A stretch of DNA of 64,000 bases from Mrakia gelida. Lineage: Eukaryota; Basidiomycota; Tremellomycetes; Cystofilobasidiales; Mrakiaceae. The stretch spans positions 1,736,001 through 1,800,000 of the forward strand of contig BRON01000004.1 in assembly GCA_024345305.1 (NCBI GenBank), read 5' to 3'. The notes under the pieces were generated by a model. The model was not told where the DNA came from. It saw only the letters and a program-made list of their open reading frames with translations, and ran no database searches. A program made the translations under genes and the position numbers. This document shows, piece by piece, positions 11,060-25,146 of the stretch (positions are counted from its first letter, which is position 1; each line of letters begins with the position of its first letter).

Positions 11060-14000
11060 TCAGTTCTTCTTCTTCGATCCAAGCTCGACCTTGATCTCGT
11101 CCAGACGCTGACAGGGGCGAGAAGAAAAGGATAGGGTGTCAGCGAAGCAGAGGGTGAAGGAAAAACAGCCAACTCGTCTCGACGAGCGACCTCTCGAGAT
11201 CGAGACGCGTTCGAGAGACGGCGCCTCGAACGCGTCGCTTCCCAATCTAGAGGCCGCGTTTTCGAACTCGAAAAGAAGTCACTCACCTCCTTCCATCCCT
11301 CCACATCCCTCAAGCTCTCCTCGATAGCCTTGATCTCGCTCTCCAAGCCCATCTTCTCCTCCTCGGTTCCGATCTTCGTCACCTCCCACTGCTGCTTGCC
11401 TCGCTCCCCGTTTCCAGTGAGACGAAGATGGGTCGAGTGGTACTGCAAAGAACGAAGCGAAACATTCGATCAGTCTCCGGTTCGTGCTCTCGTCCTCGAG
11501 CTGATGCGCGACGCGTTGAACTCACCTTCATGAGCGAAGGTCGATGAGAAATCGTGAGCAGCGTGATCCCGAGGTCCTTCAGGCCTTGGTACATGAGTCC
11601 TTCGACGTCCGTGGAGACAGCTGAGGTGCAGTCGTCAAGGACGGCGAACGAAGGTCGGTGGTAGCTGGATAATTCGACAAAGGGAGGTCAGCGCGGACGA
11701 AGGTCGACGCGAGGACTCGAAGTAAGCTGAGACTCACAAAACTCTCGCCATTCCCATCCTCTGCTTCTCTCCTCCACTCAGAACGTCCTTCCACTCTTTC
11801 CTCGTCTCGAATCCTCCTTCCCGAGCGGGGATGTAGTCGAGATGAACGCTCTTGAGGATGGCCTGCGAGAGGGTCGAGAGTCGAAGCGTCAGTCGAGGGA
11901 AGACGCGATCGAGCAGAGGAGGAGCGACGTACCATCAGTTGAGCATCAGTTCGACCAGCAGCCTTCATCTCGGCGTAAGAGTGGGGGTAGATGACCTGAT
12001 CAAGACGAGGCGGAGAGGGGGAGGGGGTCGTTTGTCAGGACATGGTCGAGATCAACAGGCGCACCGAAACAAAACGACTCACCTGATCTCGAAGCGAACC
12101 GAGAGAGAGGTAAGGTCGCTGAGGAACGAAGAAGATCTCTCCTTTCGAAGGTCGCTCCATCTTCCCTGGAAAGGACGAGCAAACGAGCAGAAAACGAACG
12201 TCAGACACGAGGGTCGAATGGACGAGAGGCAGACGAGTCTTCCTCACCAGACCAAACGGGCCACAACTTGGCGATGATCCTCGCGATGGAAGACTTTCCG
12301 ACTCCGTTGGGTCCGGTGATGAGGAGGTGATCTCCGGGCTGGCGAAGAGAAGAGCAGTCGTTCGAAAATCAGCGATGGAACGGAGCAAGGACGCGACGAG
12401 ACTTCGGGACTCAAGACTCACCTCGACGATCAGATCCAAACTCTTGATCAGTTCCTCTCCTCCTCTCTCGGCTCCAGCAGCTCCTCCAGCAGGAGCAACG
12501 ACAGGTACTCCAGCGAGCTCGACCCTGTTGGGTCCTTCGATGATCGTTCCCTCGATGTTGGCCATGTCGTAGAAGGGTTCGTCGTCGGCGAGAGTCGAGG
12601 GTCGCTCGTTGAGAGGGTAGGAGTCGTTGTTGAGAGCGTGGAGCGACGAGATGAGGGAGTAGACTCTTCCAGTGTAGCCCGAAAGCTGAGCGATATCCTT
12701 GTAGCTCATCATGAGACGACCTCCAGCGTCGGCGAGGGAGATGAGAAGACGTCGGTTGCTGATGTACCCCTCTGTTCTCGACGCGACTTGATGGTCCTCC
12801 TCCCGTCCGGTGATGATCTCTCCGACAGACTTGGGCTTCTTTGGGTTGAAGAGGACTGAAGCGAGCCAAGAAGCGACAAGAAGCGGTCAGGGCGTCTGGT
12901 CGAGAAACGGACGAGACGAGCGACCGCAACGCTTCGCCGGAAACTCACTCGGGATCGACATGAGGGTGTACCCGGCGGCCGACCACATGTACTGAAAGAA
13001 GATAGAAAGGACATTGAGAAGATGAGAGAAGAGAAGTCAGCGAAGCTCGAAGAAAGAACGGACGTCTCGAGTTGCCACACGAGGACTGACTTTGATGATG
13101 AAGTCCTCCAATGCAGAGTAAGTGACCCGAATCTTGATGATCGAGTTGACGTGCTTGATGAGCTTGAGGTAAGCGTTCCAGATGATCTCCTTCTCCCTCA
13201 GTCCTCCTTGGTAGAAAGCGATCTCCTCAGCCTCCCTTCCGACTCGACCGACTCCCGCTCGGTACTCTCCCTCGAGCCGAGCTTGGATGGCAGCAAGCTT
13301 TCCGAAGGCGGGAGTGATGGTTCGAAGGATCCAAGCGGTGAGGCCGTAGTTGGCGAAGAGTCCGATGGTACCGAAGGGACCGAGGGAGGAGGAGAGTTGA
13401 GCGGTGAAGATGACGAGGTCGAGCATCTGGTTGAGACGAACCAGAGAGAGCACGTTAACTTCTAGCAGTGAGAGCAGAATTCAAACAAGGAACGTACTGG
13501 CTTCCCCATGTTTCCGTATAGAGATGAGAGAGTGTCACAGAACATGGCGATGTCGTTGGTGATGAATCTGGATGGAGGAAGGACGAGACGCGTCGTTAGT
13601 TGAGCTCGACGTGCTCCTGCTTTCGTCCTTCCACCTCGAATCGCCCTTCCTCCTCTCGAAGTCCCCCCCCCAAAAAAAAAAAGGTTTGTACTCACTGATC
13701 CGCTCCCCCTCCATCAACTGATCCCTCGGCAGCAGCACCTCCCTTCCTCGACCCGTCCACGTTCGTCGCGACCTTTCCCTCGGCAGCGACTCCGAGACCC
13801 AAACCGAGCTTGTAGAAGTTCTGCTTGTCGCTGAGGTAGAGATCTGGACGTACGAGAGAACATGGAAAGGACGAGTTTAGCGAAACGAACCGACCGCGAG
13901 AGTGATTCGGTTCGTCGGCGTGAAAGAACACCTGGCTGAGCGACTAACCGTGAACGTATCGAGTGAGACGCGTCCTGAAGGCGAGGGAGAGTTTGCTTTG

Positions 14001-15147
14001 GAGGTAGTGAAGCTAAGGGGAGAGAATACGCCGAGTAAAGAAATGAAGAAAGACGAGTAAGGGTCAGAAACGAAGAGGTCGACGCGCGTTCTCTTCCTTC
14101 GTCGACTGGACTTACCATGGCGTTTGTGTCTGCGGAAACAAGGCGAACTAGCATCAGCTCTCCGTTTCAAACAACAGGCGAAGATCAAATCTACTCACAA
14201 GTCGAGGGAATGGCAAGAAGGAACCAGAGCCCGATGCCCTTGATGAAGCCCTTCCCGTCCGCACTGATCAGATCTCGTACGATCCTTCCATCGAGCTTCG
14301 CCACCAGCACACTCAACACCGTCCTCGTGATCAAGAAGCTCGTGTGAAGGACAATCATCAAGGTCTCCCGACATCGAAGTCTGCAAAGCAAAACGAGACG
14401 AACGGGTGTCAGCTCGAGAGGTCATCGTCACCGAGCTCTCTTCTCCCTCCTCTCCCTTCTCTCCTTCGCTCGGATTGTAGTGGGGAAGGACGACTCACCT
14501 CGGCAGGATGATCATCAAGATAGCTCTAAGCTGCCTCAAGAAGGTCTTGTTGACTCCGATCTTGCTTCCGGGAGCGAGGGGAGGGAAGGACTTGACGTGT
14601 TTCGCGAAGGTCGTAGCTGGGATCGGTCGAATCGTAACCTAGCAGACGTCAAAAGCAAATCAAAACCAGCTCGGCTTGAGTGACTATAGACCGGCGAAGG
14701 TATGAGAGCAGCTCACCTTCGATACTCGCCCTCTGAAAGGAACGAGCAGGACCCTCGACTTCCCATCTTTCGACGGGATGAACTGTTCAATGAACGACAC
14801 AGCAACCGAACCACGAAAGTCAGCAAACCCATCCCCTTCTCTACCTCTACCCAGGCCCCCACTCCCCTCGTGAAAGGACTCACCAGATCGCTGGCCTCCT
14901 TCTCAAACTGAGGCGTCGTCAAAGGCGTCTGATTCCTGAGCTTCGTCCTCGCTCTCTTCTGCTCCGCCGTCTCCTGCCACGGAAGCTGCAGACTCCCTCC
15001 TCTCACGAGCACAGCAGAGAGGAGGACGAGGAGAGCCAGTCGACGCTGACGCTTGGGGTCGGGCGAGAGGAGGTGGAGAGGGAGATGGGAGAGGAGGAGG
15101 TCGAAGGAGGAAGGAGGAGGGAGGGAGGAGGAACCGGTTGAGATCAT
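11060..15147 (-). CDS. Peroxisomal ABCD-type half-transporter (Pxa1/Pxa2, ALDP family)
   Basis: ALDP-family proteins import long-chain acyl-CoA into peroxisomes for beta-oxidation. The Met at 15147 is the only ATG of its long frame and precedes a hydrophobic N-terminal segment. In order I see [36 protein letters not shown] with [29 protein letters not shown] sequence, [33 protein letters not shown] (the EAA-like motif) and [14 protein letters not shown]. The nucleotide-binding domain has Walker [25 protein letters not shown], signature [15 protein letters not shown], Walker [13 protein letters not shown] and the switch region [11 protein letters not shown]. Stop at 11060-11062 after GSKKKN. 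A Gly/Ala-rich insertion of about 35 residues (near 13714-13830) separates the KQNFYKL and DQFITND segments, which are nearly contiguous in the human protein. Walker B has Asp where Glu is usual in LDECTSA, an acceptable catalytic-carboxylate variant. Pxa1 and Pxa2 cannot be told apart here. About ten introns. Confidence 0.92.
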
Positions 15148-15556
15148 CGGGCGAAGGGATGCGGGGGAGGTGAGAGGAAGAGGAGCCCTGTCTCTCCTGG
15201 GTTGAGTTGATTGGGAGGGTGCTGATGAGGATGGGTTCTGCGCTGGTGAGGTTGGTTCGCTGAGAAAGGGTCGGTGTTGAAGGTCAAGAGAGGGAGGGAA
15301 GGAAGGCGAAGCCTTCGCCGGTCCAAGGTCGCCGACGTCCTTCCGGTTCGAGCTCACATGTCGATCTTGGATCTTTCTTGAAGATTTTTTATTCCGAGGA
15401 GTCAACTTCAAGGACTTATCAGGCGATGCTTGGGTGAAAGGTAAGAATATCTTGTCGCTTCGGGACGAAGGAAAACGACGAAGGTCGTCGCGCGTTTGTC
15501 GACGTTTCTCTCCTCTTCCTCTCACTCGTCCACGAAATGATCATCAGATTTCCCTT
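15148..15556. other. ABCD transporter promoter / hydrolase 3' region
   Basis: 409 nt. A continuous open frame extends upstream from the ABCD gene through here but contains no ATG, so I treat it as leader and promoter. Confidence 0.4.
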
Positions 15557-17825
15557 CAAAGCAACTCCAGGAACTCCTTCAGGTACTCGTTGTACTCCTC
15601 TGGCTTCTCCAACTGCGGCCAGTGGTTCGTTGCCATGTCCTGAGCGAGAAAGATCACGAAACAAGTTCAGCCCTCAGCATCGTCGTCTGTCTCGAACGAA
15701 AGGAAAGGCAGGAGACTCACCTTGATCTCGAGGTTCGGGATGTTCTCGATCATAGGCCCGAAAGTAGGTCGGAGACTAAGAGAGGCGAGAGAAAAAAGCG
15801 AAGTCAGTAAAAGCAAAGACGAGGCAGAAGCGATGTTCGTTCGACTGACTTTCCGAGCGCGTCCTCCGTAGGGTTGATGTAGAGGGTGGGGATGTTGATG
15901 ACACTGTATGATGGCAAAGGCAAGAAAGATTCAGTGGAAGTCAAGAGAGTAAGAGAACGAGAAAAGGAAGGATAGAACGAACTGGGTCTTCCGTCGCGAA
16001 GCGATGTCGACGCTTCGTTTCCTGTGAGAACGAAGGTGAGAGGGTCAGCATCCAACGAGCTGATCCGAAACGAAAGGTGTACTCACCTGTTCTTGACCTG
16101 GTAGACAGCAATCGTCGATTCGAATCCACTCGTCTTGAAAGCGTCAACCCAGTAGTCCTCCTCGACTTTCGAGACAAGCTTTTGATCCGCGATCTGTCAG
16201 AGCGAGCGAACGAAGCGAAGTCAGTTCACGCCCTTTCTCCTCGTTCAGGCGAATCGTGGAAGTAAGCTCACAGGCGAGTCTCCCCAAACACCGAGGATCG
16301 TCTCCTTGTTCGCAAGAGGGTTCGAAGGAGCGTGAGGGTGGGTTCCGACCTCGGCGAGCAGCCCGTTGATCAAGTCCTTGGGTCGAGCGTCGAGCTCTCG
16401 AGCAGCGAGATGACGGTCGTTGGTAAGGTACACTTGGTAGCTGAGGGTAGGGAACCGAGATGCGATTTGCGAAGGGGAGTAGAAGAAGAGGCCGGGAGGG
16501 AAATACTGAGAGGAAGGAACAAGAGGGAGAGTTCGCGTTTCGGTCAGAAGGAGAAGGGTGCGAGGGAAGCGCAAGAGACAGAGAGATTGAGAGCGTACAG
16601 GTACGGCAGAGTTGGCAAGAGCGGTTATCTTGGATGGGTGCTCAGCGGCGGTGTCAAAGCAGATCTGTGGTGAGAGGAAAGGGAAGGGAGGGAACGAAAT
16701 TCAGAAGACGCGTCGAGCGATTCGCTTCTGCTTCTCGCTCGTATGAAAAACGGACTAACCGCAGACCCCCAATCGTGCCTGAAACAGAGTACAGAAGGTC
16801 AGCTTCTTCTTCTCTAGAGCTCCAGGCCAAGCCGAAGAACTACTCACCCAACACAAACAGCTCCTCCCTCTACACCCGCGTCCTCCAACACGCAAACCAG
16901 ATCGTTCCCGAAATCCGCCAACCCAGTCGACGACTCCGTATCCTCTGGGCCGGTCGAGTTACCGAATCCTCGAAGCGTAGGGATGATGAGTCGGCAGTCG
17001 CTCTGTTCGACCCAAACCCACGTCAGTCAGAACGAGACTCGAACGAAGGGACGAGGAGGGAGGAGGGTTGGAGCTCACCTCGAACTCGAGGATCTGATTC
17101 CTCCACGAACTCCAGACCGCCGGCCATCCATGGACGAGCAGCAAAGTCTTCTCGGCGGTGGGGTTGATATCGACGTAGTCTGAAACGAGATGAAGGAGCG
17201 CTCAATCAGCGTCCACGTCCACCGTCTCCCCCCTCCCCCTCCTTCACCTGCCTACTCTTCGCTCGCTTTAGACTCACGAATCTCCACCTCAACATCCTTC
17301 TCCTTAGCAAACCAGCCCTTCCCATTCTCCTTCGCCTTACACCTCGCTACCTTCTGCTCGTACTTCCTCGGATCGAACGCCCTCTCCCTGAGGGGGACGA
17401 CAGGTCGAAGTCCGTCCGAACCAGGAGCGACGTGGTAGCCTGAGAGACCAGCGAGGAGTTCGTCGGCTGTGGGGTTGCGGTAGTTGGGGTCTGGGAGTGG
17501 GATGAGTTTCCAGATGATGAGGAAGAGGATGGGGAGGGCGGCGAAGCTACGACGACCAGGGAAGGAAGGAGGTTGGTGAGCTTGGGTTTGGTTCGTTCTT
17601 CTCTTCGCTGTTTCTCTCTCGCTTATCTCTCTCTCTTCACACCACCCAACACCACCACCCCACCCCTTCTTCCCAAACGTCTAGATGTCGCCCAACTCAC
17701 ATCTTCCAAGCAGGGATCGCGTTCTTCTCGAGCTCGACCTGCTTCTGAAGCTCCGCTTTCTTGCCCTTGAAATCCGCCATAATCTTGATCTTCTGCTCGT
17801 CTGTCAGGTCGTCGGGGAAGTCCAT
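15557..17825 (-). CDS. Membrane-anchored alpha/beta hydrolase, epoxide-hydrolase-like
   Basis: The start at 17825 gives MDFPDDLTDEQKIKIMADFK, a short cytosolic helix, then after one intron a hydrophobic span (FAALPILFLIIWKLIPLP), so the enzyme is probably N-terminally anchored. The hydrolase core shows TLLLVHGWPAVWSSWR (the HGxP oxyanion motif), IIPTLRGFGNSTGP, a split HDWGSA motif where the Asp is the expected nucleophile, a cap region with YFPPGLFFYSP, and a terminal DMATNHWPQLEKPEEY whose His is the general base. This HGxP / HDWG / NH-W-P pattern is that of epoxide hydrolases and haloacid-type relatives. Substrate unknown; detoxification of epoxides or oxylipin turnover are possible. Stop TGA 15557-15559. 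About ten small exons, one encoding only the HDWGSA motif. Confidence 0.82.
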
Positions 17826-18369
17826 AGTGCTCGAAACTGGATACTCTCGATGAGAGTTGGTTGAAATGTGGGTTGGGAGTGGTGTGCTGGCTGGACGTTG
17901 GGAGGGAAGGAGGAAGGGAGCGACGGAGCGACAGACGTCTCGAAAAAGGAACGACTTCGGAGAAAGTAGTGCTCGGGCTGAGAGTTCTAGGGCCTCGGTT
18001 CCTGAGGTCGAGGGCTGAGATTTGTATAGAGGTATAGGACTGATCTCTCCTCGATCTTCTCTGCAGAAAACCTGCTCGCTTCGACCTAGAAGAGCGAACT
18101 CTCAAGGGCGGACGGAGATGGTCAGCTCGGACCTCGCTTTCTTCCTCTTGCCGACGACGTCTTCTCCCTTCTTCGCTCGCTGCCTCCCATCTCTACATTA
18201 CTCTCCCATTCTCTCAACGCACGCTGGAGCCTCTCTCGCTTTCCGCCTTTCGTTCAGGTTCGTTTAAGGGGCGTATCATCCACGAAAACACAAGAAAGAA
18301 AGAAGACGAGGCCAGAGGTAGAGGATGCGCCTTCCTTGGTTGGAGGGTAAGGGGGTGGGGGCAACACAA
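17826..18369. other. Hydrolase promoter / ubiquitin-L40 3' region
   Basis: 544 nt between two minus-strand genes. No coding signal supported. The segment near 18000-18100 is CT-rich on the minus strand, as expected for the hydrolase leader. Confidence 0.4.
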
Positions 18370-20153
<1,784 letters not shown>

Positions 20154-20319
20154 TCTGGCTGAAGAAGTTCTTGGACGAGAGGGAAGAAGGGAGAGGCAGC
20201 CAAAGTTCAGCTCTCAGCAAATCCTTCCCAAAACTGCCCCCGCGGTCGCCCTCCTGTCCCTTTCCTTTGCTGCCTCCTCCCTAGCTTCTCCCCCCGTCCA
20301 CTTCCTCAGTTTTCCCAAA
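20154..20319. promoter_or_regulatory. Bidirectional promoter of RPL40 and RPL29
   Basis: Only 166 bp separate the ATG of ubiquitin-L40 (minus) and the first two bases of the RPL29 start codon (plus). The RPL29 side is a long CT-rich tract (CTCCCTAGCTTCTCCCCCCG and similar), typical of highly expressed fungal genes. I see no firm TATA box. Co-regulation of two ribosomal genes from one element is inference from the layout. Confidence 0.6.
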
Positions 20320-21535
20320 ATGTAAGCTCTTGATCTGCTTAACATACTCTAGAAGAACCTCTTCCTGACCTCCTCCTCCTCTTTTCTCCTACAGGGCCAA
20401 GGTTAGTGGTTCTTCCTCTGTTCCTCCTCCAAGGTCGACCTCGCCAAAATTCTAGCTTCACGACATAGAACTCCTGCTCGTGCCTCGACCCCTATACGGA
20501 CTCGGTGTTGGACGGACTCCCTGGATGGTTGGATGGACTGGCTGTGATCGTGGAGAGTTTGGTGGTCTGGGGGATATAGGAGGGGGAGAAATAGAGGGAG
20601 GAAGGGAGAACCCAGGGTCTTAGCGAGGAGAGGACGACCTCTTCCTCCCCTTCCTCCCCTTCACCTCAGCTCAACACCTCCTACGGACCTCTCGACTCTT
20701 CCCAACATCTACACCCACACCTACATCCACCCACTACCACTTCAGCGCCTCACTCTTCCCCATGCATCCCCCATCGACCTCTCACGACACCTCACCCTCC
20801 CTTCTCCTCGACACCTCCTCCCATCAATCGCGCTCCCTTGAAGGCCGAACCTTTGATCTGACTCCCTCCTCCTCCGCTCGCTCTTCACCCTCCTCCAGTC
20901 GAAGAACCATACCGCCCACAACCAGACCTACAAGGCTCACCGAAACGGTATCAAGAAGCCAAAACTTAACAGGCATCCGTCGATGAACGGGGTTGACCCC
21001 AAGGTTCGTTCACCTCCCTCACCTTCCTTCAACGCGAGCTTGCCTCAAGAGCTCAGGTTCTACACTGGGCTCTTCCTCTCTCTTCTCCTCGCACGAACGA
21101 ACCTCTCAAACTGACCTCCTCCTTCGCGCCTCCAGTTCCGACGAAACCTCAAGTTCGCCCAGCTCGGTACCCAGAAGCTGTTGAGGGCTGGTTCGTCCTC
21201 CCTCCTTCATCTCCCCACCTTATCATCGTACTTACCCTCTTCCTCTCGCGTTTGTTCTCGTTTCCCTTTCCTCAGAGCGAAAGGAGAAGGCTGGTGAGCC
21301 CACCGAGGTCAAGAAGGTCAGTTCGAGCTCTCGTCTCTCCTTCCTTTCCTTTCGAGCTCACGTCCTTCGTCTTCGCCTTCGCCTTTACTGACTCCCTCCT
21401 TGTCCTCCTTCTCTTCTCTCTCTTCTCTTCTCTTCCCTCTCCTCGTCGTCATTCTCGTTGTTGTTCGTTTGTGGTCTGGTTCGCTGCTTTCTCAGGGCAA
21501 GGGAGGACTCAGGGTCATCGAGTAGATTGTTTGGG
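20320..21535 (+). CDS. RPL29: 60S ribosomal protein L29 (eL29), start codon split by an intron
   Basis: Translation is a 79-residue eL29: [51 protein letters not shown]. Exons are 20320-20321 (AT), 20395-20401, 20899-21003, 21136-21190, 21276-21316 and a last exon ending at TAG 21533-21535. The phases close exactly. Intron 1 (20322-20394) lies between the second and third base of the start codon. No other joining gives the invariant MAKSKNHT start, because the second exon supplies GGCCAAG. Intron 2 is 497 nt. The C terminus ([14 protein letters not shown] plus GKGGLRVIE) extends beyond the yeast protein of about 59 residues, as in other eukaryotes. It is a structural component of the 60S subunit. 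Confidence 0.93.
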
Positions 21536-22043
21536 ATTGAATGGTCTCGCTTTCGACTCGACTCGACTCTCTTTTGGATTACACTACGGGTTGGGAAACG
21601 AGAGAGCGAACGCAGAGTTCGACAGCGAGCGAAGAAGGACTACTGCGACGCGAGGGCTAAAGTGCTGATCGCGAACGAGAAAGGAACAAACGTCGCGAAG
21701 GGGAGGGAAGAAAGGACCAGCGATCTCGCGAGCCTTGTTCTCTCTGCCTCCCTTTTCGTCGCGTCCCTGTTGGACGACGAGCGCGAAAAGGTGGGTGTAT
21801 AGATCATCTTGATCCCAACGAACAGACCCAACCCCAATTTAGATAAATCGCGAAAAGCGGAATGAATTCATTCGAAGAAAGAACCCAAACCGAAACGATC
21901 CAGACGCGCTCGACTTCAACCTTCTTTCAACCTCACCCTCTTCCCGCTTCCTCCTCCTTCTTCCCTCCCAACCCTCACCCTCTCACCCTCTTCTCTCTCC
22001 CCCTCCCTCCCCCCTCTCCCCCCTCCGCTCTCTCGGATTCAGA
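21536..22043 (+). other. RPL29 3' UTR and acyltransferase promoter
   Basis: 508 nt. The left half is probably RPL29 3' UTR. The last 120 nt before the ATG at 22044 is a CT tract (CCCTCCCCCCTCTCCC-like), the leader of the next gene. No extra gene. Confidence 0.4.
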
Positions 22044-25000
22044 ATGTCCGCCTACTCCCACGCCCGAACGGCCTCAGATCTGAACACCCAAGTCCTTCTC
22101 GGTCTCCCTGATCAAGCCCACAACCCTCCTCCCTCCCCTGGTCTAGACGCGCGTGGGGGGTTCGAGGTCAGAGGCAGCGACGATGGGACAAATGGGGGGA
22201 ATGTAGTATGGGAGAGGAAGATGGGACCTGCTGAGACAAGTTACTGGTTGCCTTCGAGGGCGGAGGGGGTGAATGATATGTGAGTGAGACGGGACGAGAG
22301 AGAGCTGAGAAGGGGGGAGGGACGCGTTTTGAGGGCTGATTCAGAGGAAGAGAAGAGGGTGGGGACGCTGGGGAGCTGCTTTGAAGCTTTAGGAACGAGC
22401 ATGAGGCAGGGTCGGCGAGGAGAGGACGAGGGAAGGAGGAGGGAAGGAAGGCGAGAGAGGTGTTGTGTCGAGCTCGTCCTTCCCTCTTTCCTTCCTTCCT
22501 TCGTCCTTTCCTCGTCGTCAAATCTGCTTCTTCGAGCTCGTCTCAAGCTCAGATCGCATCCCTACACTCACCTCAACAATCCCTGCTCAAATCACACCTC
22601 CCAGCCTCTAACTCAACGCGCTCAAGCTGACCTTCGGCTCCCTTCCTTCCCTCTCCTCCCTCCAGGTACCTCCATCTCAAACTCCTCGCCCCAACCTCCC
22701 TCTTCCTCCCCTCCAGAGTTCTCCTCGTATGGTCCCTCCTCAGGATCAGACACCCTCTCATCGGATCGGTCGTCGAGGAGAGAGGCGTCGACGATATCTA
22801 CTTCGTGTGAGTTCAAGCGAACGAACGAAGGAGCCGAGACACTTTCCTCGAGGGCTGAATGGAACGAGACGAGAGCTGATCTTCTTTCGGTTTGCGTCTT
22901 GCCAGTCACCGACTTCCCAAGACTACGAGCGAGGCTATCATCGCTGCTAAGAAGGCCGCTACGTTCCCTACCGGAAGGACGAAGGCTGGTGAGTTCTGAA
23001 AGCATGTGTTTTTTTGGGAGGAGGGACGGAGGTCTCAGAGCTCGAAGCTGTCGAGCTCGCGCCCTTCTCCTTCAACCTCCCCCCCCCCCTCTGCCCATCC
23101 CTTACACACGCACGCACACACGAATCCCTGTGAGACTAACACGCACCCTCTCTCTCTCCTCTGTGTGCGCGTCCTTAGAACTCGTCGACGCCTACCTCAA
23201 CGGTCCCCGAACGCTCTCCGCCGACCTCCTCTGCAAGATCGTCATCTCCATCCCTCCTCCCCTCCCAGCAGGTTCCCGTCCCGACCCCGTCTACGTCAAC
23301 CCAGCAGCGCCCAACGGGGTCGTGGGTCACAACACCAACTTCGACTTCATGTTCCTCGCGGGTCACTTCCTTGCCGATGGAGTCAGTTTCGCGGTCATCG
23401 CGAACGAGTTCTTGACGCTGCTGGCGAGCGATATGAACGAGGAGGATTTGAGTAACTTGGTGCAGAGTGAGATTGATGCTAGAGTACTGCTTGGGGTGAG
23501 TGGGTTGGTCTGTTTTGTTTTTGGTGGTTGGGTGGGGGGGGGGGGAAGGGAGAGGGAGGGGGGGGGAGGAGGGAAGAGGAGGAGTTCGTCGCGTCGAAGC
23601 TGACCTTTCGTTCGTTTCCGTTCTCGCTCTTCAGGCCAACCCCATCCCCGTCTCGACCGAACAACGACTCGCCATCCCTCGATCCTGGGGAAAGTTCCAT
23701 CGAGCTATCGGTCAAGTCGAGTTCATGAACAACCAGGCTAAGCAGATCGTTCGTTCTTTCTTCCCTCTCCTCCCTCCTTCCTCTTCCCCTTTCTCCTCGT
23801 CGTCAGAAACTGACATTCGTCTTCGCTCCATGCTTCGTCTTTTTGTTACAGGGTGGTCAAACCTTCCCTCGAGCTCTTCCAGGAGCGGAACGTCGAACCC
23901 ACGTCGACACCGTCACCTACGATCCCAAGGTCACCGCTACGATCCTCAAAAAGTGCAAGTCCGAAGGGATCACCATCGCTCACGCCGTCTTCGCTCTCGT
24001 CAACATGGCTTGGGCTAGGAACAAGGATCCGGAGAACAACCTTCCTCTGTACGTTCATCGCCTTGTTCGCTTCTCTCTTCGTTTCGATCTCGTCAAATCG
24101 GTGTCGTCGCGTCGAGCTTCGCCCTTCGCTGACCTCTCGAACCCTTCTTTCGCCTTCTTTAGCATGCTCTACTCAGCCATCAACCTCCGAGGAGCTCTCC
24201 GACCTCCCAAACCCGCCGCCTCGTCCTTCTTCCACCTCTGCGTCGGCTACTACAACGTCGTCCTCCCCTCCTTCCTCATCCCCACCCTCACCGACTCCCA
24301 AACCTTCTGGCTCCGCTGCCAATCCACCAAACTCCAAACGTTCAAAGCCGTCAAGTCCAAGTTCCTCGTCACCCGAGCCATGGCCATGTCCATCATGAGG
24401 CAGCGACAAGCCGTCGGGTGGGCGATGCAGGACGATGCTGCTACCAGGGCGAAGAAGCTCGGCTCTTCTTCGTCGAACGGAGCTGGAGTTGGAGCGGCGG
24501 TGAAGAGTCTGGGACAGCAGGCTTTGGGAGCGAAGGGGACGGAGAAGGTTGTGAAGGCAATGGAAGGGTTGGGGATTCAGATGGACAAGATCACGCCGTT
24601 GAATGGGAAACCGATCCCTCCTAACCCTCGACGACACGTTACGCCTACTCCTCCCGCTCCTCCCCCTCCTGCTCCCGTCGCTGCTCCTGCTCCCCCTCCG
24701 GCACCTACCGCTCCTCCAGCTCCCAAGGCTCCTCAGGCGGCGTTGATGGGAGTTTCCTTCCTTGGAAACCTCGATGCTATCTCCAACTGTTCGTCCTCCC
24801 GTCGTCTCGCTCTCTCTCGATCTCGACTCGACGCGTTCGAAACTGACCTCTTTCTCTTCTTTCCCTCCCCTCACTCCCTCCCTCTCTCCCTTTCTTCCCC
24901 ACACCTCTCCCTTCTTCACCACCTCGCTCGCGTTCATCAGACACCACCTACACCTCCATCCACACCTCGGACCTCACCTTCGGAGCCCGTCAACGACCAG

Positions 25001-25146
25001 GAGGAATGCTCATGTTCGCCTACACCTTCGCGGGAAGACTCTGGTTCTCCCTCGGGTGGGACGTCAACGGGTACCCAGAGGGAGTCGTAGAGGAGTTCTG
25101 GAAGGACTTCAATGCGGGGGTGGGGGAGTTTTTGAACGTTAGGTAG
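22044..25146 (+). CDS. HxxxDG-type acyltransferase (condensation/BAHD-like fold)
   Basis: The start is MSAYSHARTASDLNTQVLLG, followed by a first exon ending near MGPAETSYWLPSR, the acceptor-domain opening. Exons then give YLHLKLLAPTSLFLPSRVLL and IRHPLIGSVV, a VNPAAPNGVVGHNTNFDFMF stretch, and GHFLADGVSF, the HxxxDG catalytic motif of chloramphenicol-acetyltransferase-fold enzymes (alcohol acetyltransferases, trichothecene acetyltransferases, NRPS condensation domains). The second half contains a YSAINLRGAL motif and a final TFGARQRPGGMLMFAYTFAG, the counterpart of the DFGW-type structural motif. A Pro/Ala-rich linker of about 30 residues (near 24640-24740) sits between these two halves. Stop TAG 25144-25146. 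Acyl donor and acceptor are unknown. No biosynthetic cluster is visible around it, since its neighbours are ribosomal and structural genes. Confidence 0.78.

Noticed and set aside
23528..23580. Poly-G tract as a functional repeat
   Set aside because: It lies inside an intron of the acyltransferase gene and looks like simple low-complexity drift.
22284..23603. Single 439-residue frame in the acyltransferase gene
   Set aside because: It runs through introns with good GTGAGT and CAG ends; the correct joins give the acyltransferase motifs in other frames.
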